From contig CAZPCC010000395.1 of NCBI GenBank assembly GCA_964584905.1, positions 13,461 through 77,460 of the forward strand: DNA of 64,000 bases, given 5' to 3'. The position numbers and the translations under genes are program-made. Under the pieces are notes generated by a model that was given only the letters and a program-made list of their open reading frames with translations, was not told where the DNA came from and made no database searches. Shown one piece after another: positions 17,531 through 25,560 of this stretch. This stretch comes from JALZIF01 sp964584905 (GTDB lineage: Bacteria; Gemmatimonadota; Gemmatimonadetes; Gemmatimonadales; Gemmatimonadaceae). Positions within the stretch are counted from its first letter, which is position 1, and every line of letters begins with the position of its first letter.

Positions 17531-17757
17531 CTAGGAACAGAGGCAAGCATTCCCTGCTGTGCATGTCCCGACGTCGTAATCGAGGAACTCGCAGCAGTCC
17601 TGACACTCCTGCATCGAGAAGCACATGGGGTAATTCTCGCAGACCCTCACAGCGTGTACTCGAGTCGCGGCAAGTGCTTCGCGCGCTCCGAAGCCAAGGA
17701 TACCACAACAGTGGCTAATAGAACTGCTCGCAAAGCCCGAGTCATGAACGGCTGCAT
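17531..17757 (-). pseudogene. Eight-cysteine exported peptide, copy 1, frameshifted in the signal region
   Basis: A gene too short and broken for simple ORF calling. An ATG at 17757, preceded by GGAGGGCAG, opens MQPFMTRALRAVLLATVVV. The frame then shifts, and the homologous sequence continues as GILGFGAREALAATRVHAV and the mature core VCENYPMC...CLCS up to the TAG at 17531. The core keeps all eight cysteines with the spacing of copy 2 (C-5-C-5-C-2-CC-9-C-5-C-1-C). The apparent change is a loss of one base (or gain of two) in the hydrophobic segment. It may be a dead copy, a sequencing error or a recoding site. It follows TlpA-like gene 1 by 54 bases. Confidence 0.7.
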
Positions 17758-17811
17758 TCTGCCCTCCGTGGAAATAGGAAGAAGAACGGTTGATACGGAA
17801 CGAGCGACGCG

Positions 17812-18444
17812 CTACGGAACTGAGGTCCCTGTGGCAATGAACAAGGAGTCGGAACTAATCTCGGGAGCGGTTCGAACCGCCTGCAACACAGAGTCGATAG
17901 CACGTTCCGTGGTGAGTGCACCCATGCGCGCATGCAGCACATTCCCCTGCTCGCCCACGACGAATGTCGTTGGCACCGACTTGGCGCGATACAACGCACG
18001 CAGGCGCGGGTCTGCGAGTTCGATCACGGGGAACGTAAATCCGATTCGGCGCAACGAGTCCGTCGGCGGGAGAATTGAATCCAGCGAGATCCCGATCACC
18101 TCTGCCTCGCCCGACGCACGAAGCGTATCCGCCAAATAGTGCCACGCGGGTAGCGTTTGCCGGCAGAACCCGCAGGTGGTCGTGAAGAAGAGGAGTACCT
18201 GTCGTCCTCCGCTTGGCGGATCGCCGATCGTAACGGTGTCCCGGGCAAGCGTCATCGCCTTGACGGCCGGGACGACCATACCGGCGTAAGGCAAGAACGC
18301 ACGCCGCTCAAGGACCACGATGCGATCTCGCATGCCGCGCGACTGTGCACCCAGCACGGCGACCAGCGCGAGCGCGCCAGCCAAGGCGAACGGAAGGACA
18401 TAGCGAGCGGCGCCGGCAGCGGCGGCCCGTACGGATCGCACCAT
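17812..18444 (-). CDS. TlpA/ResA-like membrane-anchored thiol-disulfide oxidoreductase, copy 1
   Basis: A periplasm-facing thioredoxin-fold protein of 210 residues. One N-terminal helix (ALAGALALVAVLG, about 19-32) anchors it, and the active site CGFC lies at residues 91-94 in FFTTTCGFCRQTLPAWHYL. VIGISLDS and the cis-Pro region VPTTFVVGEQG fit the TlpA/ResA group, which reduce or isomerise disulfides of exported proteins. I chose the ATG at 18444 because GGAAGGTGGG precedes it and copy 2 has GTG at the same aligned position; longer frames are unsupported. It lies directly upstream of a cysteine-rich peptide gene, its likely client. Confidence 0.85.
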   Translation of the reverse strand: MVRSVRAAAAGAARYVLPFALAGALALVAVLGAQSRGMRDRIVVLERRAFLPYAGMVVPAVKAMTLARDTVTIGDPPSGGRQVLLFFTTTCGFCRQTLPAWHYLADTLRASGEAEVIGISLDSILPPTDSLRRIGFTFPVIELADPRLRALYRAKSVPTTFVVGEQGNVLHARMGALTTERAIDSVLQAVRTAPEISSDSLFIATGTSVP

Positions 18445-18471
18445 GGACCCACCTTCCGAGGAGGGGGAACC

Positions 18472-18500
18472 ATTATAGGATCGATTCCCAGTTCGCGCAA
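18472..18500 (-). promoter_or_regulatory. Sigma-70 promoter of TlpA/peptide cassette 1
   Basis: On the minus strand TTGCGC and a perfect TATAAT are separated by 17 bases, ending 28 bases before the ATG. Cassette 2 keeps the same -35 and spacing. Confidence 0.7.
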
Positions 18501-19003
18501 GTGCCACAAAGCGGCGATCGGATTGTCGTCGCGTTCGGCGAATGACCTATCGACGGTTCGCTGGAGCATTCAGTGTTGCGCGGCGCCGCAACTGCATCGT
18601 TGAGCGCCCCCGAGTTGCTTGTGCCTCGAGTGTTGTTGTCGAAATACGGGCGGCCGCCCAGCTTCGCTCTCCGCCTGGTAGCCGCCTCACACTCTATTCC
18701 TGATGAAGCCGGACCGATGCGCACAGCCGAAAAGTACGAGGGGATCGGGAAGCAAGCCGCCGATGTGCGCGGGATCGCCAGCGGGCGGAAAACTCGTTTT
18801 CGCCTCGCAGTAGCTAGGCATGCCTATGACTCGCCTCCATGTCGCCTCCGGTTTAGGGCGAAGCACGAGCACCGGTCTGCCACGTACCGGCATCCTGTCC
18901 GGCCTACTCGCTCCTGCGCCCGCGCAGAAAGATCGACACGATAGGCGGGTGAGGGCCAGCGGATAAAGATCGTATGTTCCTCACGCATTCAACGGGTTCT
19001 GGC
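18501..19003. other. Intergenic region between cassette 1 and DUF4876 paralogue 3
   Basis: Holds no convincing gene. A stretch near 18600-18690 translates on the plus strand to ELLVPRVLLSKYGRPP, which faintly recalls the LLAHVLVSKY segment of IS66 transposases; this is too short to call. From about 18930 it repeats the DNA upstream of paralogue 2. Confidence 0.4.
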
Positions 19004-19032
19004 TTGCCGTCCTCGGTTCCCGCACGCAGAAT
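19004..19032 (+). promoter_or_regulatory. Sigma-70-like promoter of DUF4876 paralogue 3
   Basis: TTGCCG-N17-CAGAAT, the third instance of the paralogue promoter; its spacer is identical to that of paralogue 2. Confidence 0.6.
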
Positions 19033-19100
19033 AGGGTAGCGAGATCTCGGGGTCCCGAACCGAGAATCGGGGACGCGGTCCATCGCAGAGAGGTCCACCA

Positions 19101-20450
19101 ATGCCCTCCATACACGACGCGGATCCGTACGACAGCGCGTGTCGCCGCCCGCGCCCGTGGCGGCCTCTGGCGTTTCTCCTCGTATTCGCGATTGCCACGG
19201 GATGCTCGAGCGAGAGCTCGCTGGTGGATCCCGGGCCAGACGACACGACCGGTGGGGGCGGGACGGTGCAGCGGGTGAATCTCGCGATCACGGTCCACGT
19301 CCACGCGGACGACGTGCCGGTGGCGGCGGCGGTCGGGTCGCCAGGCGGGGTGTTGTCAGGAGCGACCGTCGTCGTGCGGCGCGTCGGTGCGGCCGATTCG
19401 CTCGTGGCCCAGAGCGACGCCAGCGGGGCCGTCCAGTTCTCGAACGTGTTGGCGGGAACCTACACGGTTTCCGTAGTGCGACTCCTCAGCGACACGGAGC
19501 GGGCGCAGCTCGATTCTAGCGATGCGGACGTGACGGCGTTTGGGGGTGGGGGGCAGGTGAGTGCGCAGGCAAGCGGGGGCGGCACGCCAACAGTGGCCGT
19601 GAATGTGGCGACGGTGGCGGGTCGGCGCGGATCGCTGGTGATCAGTGAGCTCTGGGCGCACACGCCCTCACTTCCGGCTGGTGGCTACTACTACACCGGC
19701 GACTACCTGGAGCTCTATAACAACAGCGACACCACGATCTACCTAGATGGAAAGGTCGTCGGCATTGGTATCAGTTGGCTCAGGGATTACGTGGGGTCGC
19801 CCCGCACCTGTGCTGACATGGAGCAGTGGCGGATCGATCCCCTGGGCATTTGGAGTGCCTATTTCTACCGCTTTCCAGGGACGGGGCAGACATACCCCCT
19901 CCTCCCAGGAGAAGCCGTGGTCCTGGCCACCGATGCTATCGACCATAGACAGTACCTATCGACGCTTCAGGATCTCTCAGGCGCCGATTTCGAGTTTGTG
20001 GGACCTAGCGATGTCGACAATCCGGGCGTGCCGAACATGATCAACATCGGACTGCGAGAGTGGGCCGCAACTACGGTAGGCCATGGCCTGTACTTCAATG
20101 GCATCAACCGAATCGTGTTTGTGAGCGATTCACTCGATCCCACGACGCTCGTGCACGACAACTTGCCGGTCAACAACCCTGACCATGTGCGGATTCCGGG
20201 ATCGAAGCTGCTTGATTTGTTCACGAGCATCATGGTACCGGCGACGGAGGCAATCCTACCGCCACCATGTCCGGAGCATGTGAATGCACTCTTCGATCGT
20301 GGCTACGCGCAGCTGCTTGATTCCGAAGGAACGGACGCGATTAGGCGAAGCGTCCTGTCGCAGATAGCAGGCGAGCCTGTGTTGCAGCGAACAAAGACGA
20401 GTGCCCGGGACTTCGCTCGAGGTGCTCCCTCCCTTGGACGAGTACCATGA
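19101..20450 (+). CDS. DUF4876-like lipoprotein, paralogue 3
   Basis: 449 residues with lipobox AIATGC (Cys35). The N-terminal half is nearly identical to paralogue 2, whereas the middle (ISWLRDYVGSPRTCADMEQW) and the VRIPGSKLLDLFTSIMVPA region match paralogue 1. The domain order is the same: lipoprotein signal, Cna-B-like beta domain, lamin-tail-like ELYNNSDTTIYLDGKVVG, conserved DFEFVGPSDVDNP. A group II intron lies about 50 bases after the stop, and beyond it the convergent cassette 2. Function unknown; I infer the same role as the other copies, perhaps with a different ligand specificity set by the variable C-terminal half. Confidence 0.72.
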   Translation: MPSIHDADPYDSACRRPRPWRPLAFLLVFAIATGCSSESSLVDPGPDDTTGGGGTVQRVNLAITVHVHADDVPVAAAVGSPGGVLSGATVVVRRVGAADSLVAQSDASGAVQFSNVLAGTYTVSVVRLLSDTERAQLDSSDADVTAFGGGGQVSAQASGGGTPTVAVNVATVAGRRGSLVISELWAHTPSLPAGGYYYTGDYLELYNNSDTTIYLDGKVVGIGISWLRDYVGSPRTCADMEQWRIDPLGIWSAYFYRFPGTGQTYPLLPGEAVVLATDAIDHRQYLSTLQDLSGADFEFVGPSDVDNPGVPNMINIGLREWAATTVGHGLYFNGINRIVFVSDSLDPTTLVHDNLPVNNPDHVRIPGSKLLDLFTSIMVPATEAILPPPCPEHVNALFDRGYAQLLDSEGTDAIRRSVLSQIAGEPVLQRTKTSARDFARGAPSLGRVP

Positions 20451-20501
20451 CGACCCAGGTTGGGAATTGCCGCACCAGGTGATGCTACTCGACTGGAGCT
20501 T

Positions 20502-21191
20502 GCGATGCGGGAGCGGATGAAAGGACGAGTCCTTTCGCGCGCCTGTTGTATGCCCAGAATGGATCGTGACTTGGAGGTGCAAGTCCTCCGGGGAGCTGGT
20601 CGTAGCGACCCGAGTAAACCGCTAGGCGGCGACCGTGAGGGTACTGCTGAAAGAAGCGGCTAGCGAATCTGCGCGTAAGGACACGAACCCGATAGGAGGC
20701 ATTGCCGAGCAGGGTGAGCGGGCAGCAGACCGCGAAGCTCTCACGACTAAGGCTCAAGCGATGTAAATCCGACAATGGTCCCGAGACGGCGACCATTCTT
20801 ACCTGTGGAGATCTGGCCTTACGCGTGAAATCGCGACGCTGACGGGAGTCGACGGTGGAGCCAGAAGTCAGCAGAGGCCTGAGTGGCGGCGCGGCATCGT
20901 CCGAAGCCCGGACTGCGAAGGACCGAACGAGGAGGAGCGCCAGCTCACAGAATGTGGGAAGGCAGCCACCAGAAGTGCGCGATGCGGAGCTCGCGCCAAA
21001 GGGCAGAGGTAAAGCCTCAGCGTACAGCGCAGTGGTGAAGCCGGACGGGCCGGCGTAAACGAACGCTCAGTCGCACTCGCTGGCATCAGCGAGCCGTGAC
21101 CTCCCTTCTCGAACCGCGCCGGATGCAGACCCGCATGTCTCGTGGTGTAGGAGGGGAGTAGCGACGGTCAGTCGCTACCCCCTATCCCGAT
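20502..21191 (+). mobile_element. ORF-less bacterial group II intron
   Basis: This gene-free 690-bp stretch has the anatomy of a group II intron. A domain I-like start (near GATGCGGGAGCGGATGAAAG) includes the conserved ACTTGGAGGTGCAAGTCC hairpin. A region with GCGATGTAAATCC and GGAGCCAGAAGTCAGCAGAG is what normally precedes the intron-encoded reverse transcriptase. A domain V-like hairpin follows (21115-21148, containing GGATGCAGACCCGCATG), then a domain VI stem pairing TAGCGAC with GTCGCTA (21158-21177), and the end CTATCCCGAT. The reverse-transcriptase gene is missing: only about 200 bases separate the pre-ORF region from domain V. Boundaries are approximate. Family resemblance is from memory; a covariance-model search would settle it. 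Confidence 0.75.
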
Positions 21192-21248
21192 TCCCGACTG
21201 CCGAGAACGAGAAGACCAGTTTTCTTCCAAACCAGAAATGCTGTTCCG

Positions 21249-21476
21249 TTACGAACAGAGACAGGCTCCGGCCATTGTGCAGAAGCCCGAATCGTTGCCT
21301 AGGAACATGCAGCATGCGTCGCACTCAGGAGTTGACTCGCACATCGGGTAGTTCTCGCAGACGAGAGTGGAGTGGGCGCGGTTCGCCGCAAGTGCTTCCT
21401 GCGCGCCAAAGCCGAGGATGCCTGACAGCACCAGCAGCGTAAGTCCCCAACGAACCTGCTTGCGAATTCTCTGCAT
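21249..21476 (-). CDS. Exported eight-cysteine peptide, copy 2 (intact)
   Basis: A 75-residue precursor. A basic start (MQRIRKQVRW) and a hydrophobic stretch TLLVLSGILGFG end in an AQEALA|AN signal-peptidase-like site. The mature part, about 45 residues, has eight cysteines spaced C-5-C-5-C-2-CC-9-C-5-C-1-C and ends CLCS. AGGAGG five bases before the ATG at 21476 fixes the start. It follows TlpA-like gene 2 by 65 bases, in the same order as cassette 1. The family is unknown to me; the xxEALA junction recalls the NVEALA peptides of Bacteroidota, but the resemblance is short. A secreted signal, metal-binding peptide, toxin or ligand of the nearby TonB receptor are all possible. Confidence 0.78.
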   Translation of the reverse strand: MQRIRKQVRWGLTLLVLSGILGFGAQEALAANRAHSTLVCENYPMCESTPECDACCMFLGNDSGFCTMAGACLCS

Positions 21477-21541
21477 CGTGTCCTCCTGGGAATCAGCGGT
21501 GGGTCGGCGCCTCAAACGTACTCGAGTTTGAGGCGGTTACG

Positions 21542-22165
21542 TTATGGTATCGAGAAAACCTCTTCGTCCGGCGCCACAGTGCCTGGAGCGCGGACGGCGG
21601 CAAACACGGAGTCAGTGGCGCTCTGAGTGGTGAGCGCTCCCATTCTTGAGTGCAGCACCCTGCCGCCGTCACCGACAACAAGCGTGATCGGTACGCCCTT
21701 GGCACGATATAGCGATCGCATCCGAGCGTCGGGAAGCTCGACAATGGGGAATGTGAGCGATTCTTTCCGCACATACTCCACAGTCGCAGCGGGCGAGTCG
21801 AGCGATACACCAATCACCTCCACGCCTTTGGCTGAGCTGCGCAGCGCGGCGGCGAGTTGCCGCCAGGCGGGTAGCGTCTCGCGACAGTACCCGCATGTGG
21901 TCGTGAAGAAGAGAAGGACCTGTCGTCCTCCGCTTGGCGGATCGCCGATCGTAATGGTGTCTCCGGCAAGCGTCGTTGCCTGGACCGCGGGGACGACCAT
22001 GCCGGCGTAAGGCACGAACGCTCGCCGCTCCAGCGCAACCACGCGATGCCGCATGCTGCGTGACTGTGCTCCGAGCAGCGCGACCAGCGCGAGGGCGCCG
22101 GCCAGGGAAAGGGGAAGGATCTGTCGGGCCGTACGAACAGTGGCTGAGCGAACATATCGCCACAC
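21542..22165 (-). CDS. TlpA/ResA-like membrane-anchored thiol-disulfide oxidoreductase, copy 2
   Basis: 207 residues, paralogous to copy 1 over its full length. It has an N-terminal anchor (LAGALALVALLG), active site CGYC at residues 91-94 in FFTTTCGYCRETLPAW, VIGVSLDS, and the cis-Pro segment VPITLVVGDGG. The GTG at 22165 is used because GAAGGTGGG precedes it and it aligns exactly with the ATG of copy 1. A Tyr for Phe in the active-site dipeptide is the main catalytic difference. Its product probably works in the periplasm on the cysteine-rich peptide encoded just downstream, as disulfide former, reductant or isomerase. Confidence 0.85.
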   Translation of the reverse strand: MWRYVRSATVRTARQILPLSLAGALALVALLGAQSRSMRHRVVALERRAFVPYAGMVVPAVQATTLAGDTITIGDPPSGGRQVLLFFTTTCGYCRETLPAWRQLAAALRSSAKGVEVIGVSLDSPAATVEYVRKESLTFPIVELPDARMRSLYRAKGVPITLVVGDGGRVLHSRMGALTTQSATDSVFAAVRAPGTVAPDEEVFSIP

Positions 22166-22195
22166 GGACCCACCTTCCAGCATGGGGGGGACACC

Positions 22196-22224
22196 ATAGT
22201 GGGACCGAATCACGATTCGCGCAA
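22196..22224 (-). promoter_or_regulatory. Promoter of TlpA/peptide cassette 2
   Basis: TTGCGC and CACTAT with a 17-base spacer align position by position with the TTGCGC-N17-TATAAT of cassette 1. The degraded -10 suggests weaker or regulated expression. Confidence 0.5.
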
Positions 22225-22593
22225 GTACCAATTTTCGAGCATCGGGAATGGCACGCCGCCGGTGTCGCCAAGATACGCCGGTGGTCTTGATGGGCAGCCT
22301 GGCGGGTCACGATCGCTAGGAGTTGCGGCCTTCGGCACGCACTCGCATGTTGGGATGTCCGCCAGCCGAATGCGCACGGACAAAGGTTCGCCGCGCACGT
22401 CTTGGAACCATTCGAGCACGAGCCGTTCCTAGCAAAGCCGCAGATGGTCAGCTCGATTCCGCTCACCCCTTTGGTTATTTGCCCAAGTTGGATGTCATGA
22501 GCGCGTCCTGAATGCAGTGCCAGGGTGGCAAACAAAAGCAACTCGCCGTCCAGATGCATCGCATCGCCGAACCCCACCCAGTAGAGGAAGGTC
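22225..22593. other. Intergenic region upstream of the TonB receptor gene
   Basis: Divergent gap between cassette 2 and the receptor. No intact gene is supported. A minus-strand reading ending GGVPFPMLENWYLRES at 22210 looks like the tail of a lost gene, but nothing upstream confirms it. No clear plus-strand promoter is seen. Confidence 0.4.
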
Positions 22594-25560
22594 ATGTCCT
22601 CTGTTCAGCAGCTCGTCGCGAAGGTCACGACGCGGACCGGATACTTCAATCGAGTTGCCCAGCGATCACGCACTCGAGGCGCGCGTCGCCGAGCTCGAAC
22701 GACGACGTTCCTGATTGCGCTGCTCGTCAGCGCGCCGTCAGCAGGCGAGGGGCAACAGCGAGGCGCGGTCATAACGGGCCACGTCCGCGATGCAGCATCA
22801 GGCGCAGCCGCACCCGGTGCCATCGTCGCCCTCGAAGGCACGAGCATAACGTCCATCGCCGACTCCGCCGGCGCCTACCGGATCGCCGGCGCGCCTGCCG
22901 GCCCCCAGGTACTCTTCGTCAGGCGCGTCGGCTACGCCCCCGCCCGCGTGGCGATCACCGTGCCGCCCACCGGCACCCTCGTTCGTGACCTCGAGCTGGC
23001 CGTCAGCCCGCTCCAGCTCCAGGATGTCACCGTCACCGCCGATGCGGCCGGTCGCGCACGGGGCGAGCTCGGCACCGCCAGCGTCATCGATCGCGACGCG
23101 ATCGCCGTCCAGAGTGCCACCAGTCTCGCCGGCATCCTCGAGCTCGTCCCTGGCGTGCCGCTCGCTCCGCCCGGACTCGATGGCGTGCAACAGATCGCAC
23201 TGCGCTCCGTGCCGACGTCCTTCGGCGGCTTCACCCAGGCCGGCCCATCCGCGGGCGACCTGGCCAGCTTCGGCACATTGATCGTCCTCGACGGCGTCCC
23301 CGTCTCCAACAATGCGAATCTCCAGTCGTTAGGACCGCGCGGCGATCTCGGGTTTCTCCTGTCGACATCCGCGGGTGGCGGCGTAGACCTCAGGCGCATT
23401 CCGGCGAGCACCTTGGATCGCGTCGAGGTCATCCGCGGCATTCCGAGCGCACGCTACGGCGATCTGACGCAGGGCGTGATCGTGGTGGACACGCGAGCCG
23501 GCACCGTGCGCCCCGCCGCGCAGCTCCGCTACGACGCACGGACGATCGAAGGCAGCTTGGTCGCCGGCGGTAATGTCGGACGCATCCTCGGCGGCCGGCA
23601 GCTGTTGACCGCAACCGCCGACGTCGCACGCACTCAGCTCTCGCCAGGCATCGGCGACGATGACGTGCTCCGCGTCTCGGGACAGCTCTCCCACCGGGCA
23701 TTCCTCGGCCGCGGACCAGACGGCGACGCGGCGGCGGACGATCCCGCGGCGCTCGCCGAGCGATCGCGCCTCGTGCTCGACAGCCGAGTCGACTATTTCC
23801 GCCTGACGCAGAACAATCCCGAGCAGCCCGAGGTCTTTCCCGGACGTGCGTCATGGGCCCGGGACTACGGCGTCCGCGTCTCGGAGCGCGCGCGTCTTCG
23901 CCTGTCCGACCGCTCGCGTCTCGAGCTCACGGCATCGCTCGATCACGGCCGCCAACGGTCGTACGCGCAGTCCCTCCTCATTCGGTCGGCACTTCCGTTC
24001 ACCGACCGGCTCGAGCCTGGGCGGCAGGTCGGCCGCTACATCGGCGGTGAATACCTATCGAGCCTCTCGCTCGAAGGCTCGCCCTGGCTCATCTATTCCA
24101 GGCTCGAAGGCACCACGCAGCGTGATGGACTCGGTGGGTCGCACATCGTGCGAGCCGGCGCCGAGTTGAGACGAGAGTGGAATGCGGGGGAAGGATACCA
24201 GTTCGACATCGAGTTCCCACCGCAAACGACGTTCAACGGCGTCCAGGGCTTCGATCGTCCCTATCCCTTCGATGTCATCCCGGCCGTTGCGACGAGCGCG
24301 CTGTACCTCGACGAGCGGTACCAGCGATCAATCGGTCGTCGTGCATCGCTCGACATCCAGGCGGGAATTCGTCTGGAGGCGTTGCACGAGGGCACGAGTT
24401 GGTTCTCCGGTGCGCGCGACGTCGTTCCTCAGCCGCGGATCAATGCCCAGATCGCGCCCGTGCCCTGGATTCGACTGCGCGCGGGAGCGGGGCGCACGGC
24501 CAAGCTTCCCACGATCGCCAGCCTCTTTCCGGCGCCGCAGTACTTCGACGTAGTCAACGTGAACTGGTTCACCAACGATCCGGCCGAGCGCCTTGCGATT
24601 CTCACGACGTCCATCCGCGATCCGAGCAACCCAGAGCTGGGGTTCGCGGTGGGCGACAAGCTCGAGGCGGGCATCGAGTTGGCGCCTGACGAACTGTTCG
24701 GCGGCCGGTTGCGCGGGTTGGTGATCGCGCTCACCGCTTTCGATGATCGCACCAGGGATGCCGTCGGTATCCGCCGTGTGCCCGATTTCCTGCTGCGCGA
24801 GCACTTCGACTTCGCCGACTCCACGATCGGCACGGGGCAGCCCCCCACGATCATCGAGCCCGCCTCACGCGTGGACAGCGTGCCGATCCTGATCGACCGG
24901 CCCGACAACATGTTGGACCTGACGAGCAGCGGCTACGAGCTGACGGCGATCTTTCCCGAGATCCCGGCGCTGCGCACACGCCTGCACGTGCAAGGGGCGC
25001 TCATCAAGACGCGCCTGACGTCAAATGGGCTGGACTTCGGCAACGGGTTTTCCCCGTTTCAACTCGATGAACGAATTCCGCGGTCGCCGTACTGGGAGAA
25101 CGCCACACGCGTGGGCGAGCGGGCGCTCATGACCTATCGCCTCATTCATCACGAGCCCGCGCTCGGTCTCGTCGTCACGGGTACCGTGCAGCACTTCGTC
25201 CGGGAATCCTCCCATGATGTGGGTGGCACGGATTCGCTTTCCTTCGCGGGCTACATAACGCGAGGCGGATCGCTGGTCCCGGTGCCGGCGGAGGAGCGCA
25301 CCCAGCCGCAGTACGCCGATTTGAGAGATCCCCGCATCGGCATCTTCACGCAGACATCGAAGATCAACCCCGACTGGTTCCTGAGCCTGCAGGTGAGCAA
25401 GGCACTCCCCGGTGACGGGCGCCTGTCGTTCTACGCGTTCAACGTCCTCGACCGCGCCGGCAGGGGAGCCTCGCAAGGATTCGGATCCCGACCGCACCCC
25501 GGCATACGCTTCGGCGTCGAGTTGAGCGTGGCGTTCGGCCGCGCGGGAGGAGGCGCGTGA
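22594..25560 (+). CDS. TonB-dependent outer-membrane receptor with CarboxypepD_reg domain
   Basis: A 988-residue receptor for active uptake across the outer membrane. A signal region (FLIALLVSAPSAGEG) is followed by a carboxypeptidase-regulatory-like domain (residues about 59-135, ITGHVRDAASGAAAPGAIV), a plug (ATSLAGILELVPGVPL to about 280, with EVIRGIPSARYGDLTQGVI), and a long barrel ending in the aromatic-poor FGVELSVAF. GAGGAAGG precedes the ATG. Its stop overlaps the next start (GTGA), coupling it to the DUF6850-like barrel. The association with DUF4876 lipoproteins is known from Bacteroidota; the ligand is unknown. Codon use is richer in C-ending codons than in flanking genes, consistent with transfer. 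Confidence 0.9.
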   Translation: MSSVQQLVAKVTTRTGYFNRVAQRSRTRGARRRARTTTFLIALLVSAPSAGEGQQRGAVITGHVRDAASGAAAPGAIVALEGTSITSIADSAGAYRIAGAPAGPQVLFVRRVGYAPARVAITVPPTGTLVRDLELAVSPLQLQDVTVTADAAGRARGELGTASVIDRDAIAVQSATSLAGILELVPGVPLAPPGLDGVQQIALRSVPTSFGGFTQAGPSAGDLASFGTLIVLDGVPVSNNANLQSLGPRGDLGFLLSTSAGGGVDLRRIPASTLDRVEVIRGIPSARYGDLTQGVIVVDTRAGTVRPAAQLRYDARTIEGSLVAGGNVGRILGGRQLLTATADVARTQLSPGIGDDDVLRVSGQLSHRAFLGRGPDGDAAADDPAALAERSRLVLDSRVDYFRLTQNNPEQPEVFPGRASWARDYGVRVSERARLRLSDRSRLELTASLDHGRQRSYAQSLLIRSALPFTDRLEPGRQVGRYIGGEYLSSLSLEGSPWLIYSRLEGTTQRDGLGGSHIVRAGAELRREWNAGEGYQFDIEFPPQTTFNGVQGFDRPYPFDVIPAVATSALYLDERYQRSIGRRASLDIQAGIRLEALHEGTSWFSGARDVVPQPRINAQIAPVPWIRLRAGAGRTAKLPTIASLFPAPQYFDVVNVNWFTNDPAERLAILTTSIRDPSNPELGFAVGDKLEAGIELAPDELFGGRLRGLVIALTAFDDRTRDAVGIRRVPDFLLREHFDFADSTIGTGQPPTIIEPASRVDSVPILIDRPDNMLDLTSSGYELTAIFPEIPALRTRLHVQGALIKTRLTSNGLDFGNGFSPFQLDERIPRSPYWENATRVGERALMTYRLIHHEPALGLVVTGTVQHFVRESSHDVGGTDSLSFAGYITRGGSLVPVPAEERTQPQYADLRDPRIGIFTQTSKINPDWFLSLQVSKALPGDGRLSFYAFNVLDRAGRGASQGFGSRPHPGIRFGVELSVAFGRAGGGA

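Noticed and set aside
18590..18700. IS66 transposase remnant
   Set aside because: Only about ten residues around LLSKYG resemble the family; no inverted ends or further fragments were seen.
21249..21476. Assignment of the cysteine-rich peptide to the NVEALA family
   Set aside because: Only the EALA junction is similar; the cysteine pattern and phylum differ, so I left it unassigned.
21669..22595. A long minus-strand frame overlapping TlpA copy 2 and the TonB start
   Set aside because: It runs out of frame through the TlpA gene and has no ribosome site; the TlpA frame carries the CGYC active site and a conserved paralogue.
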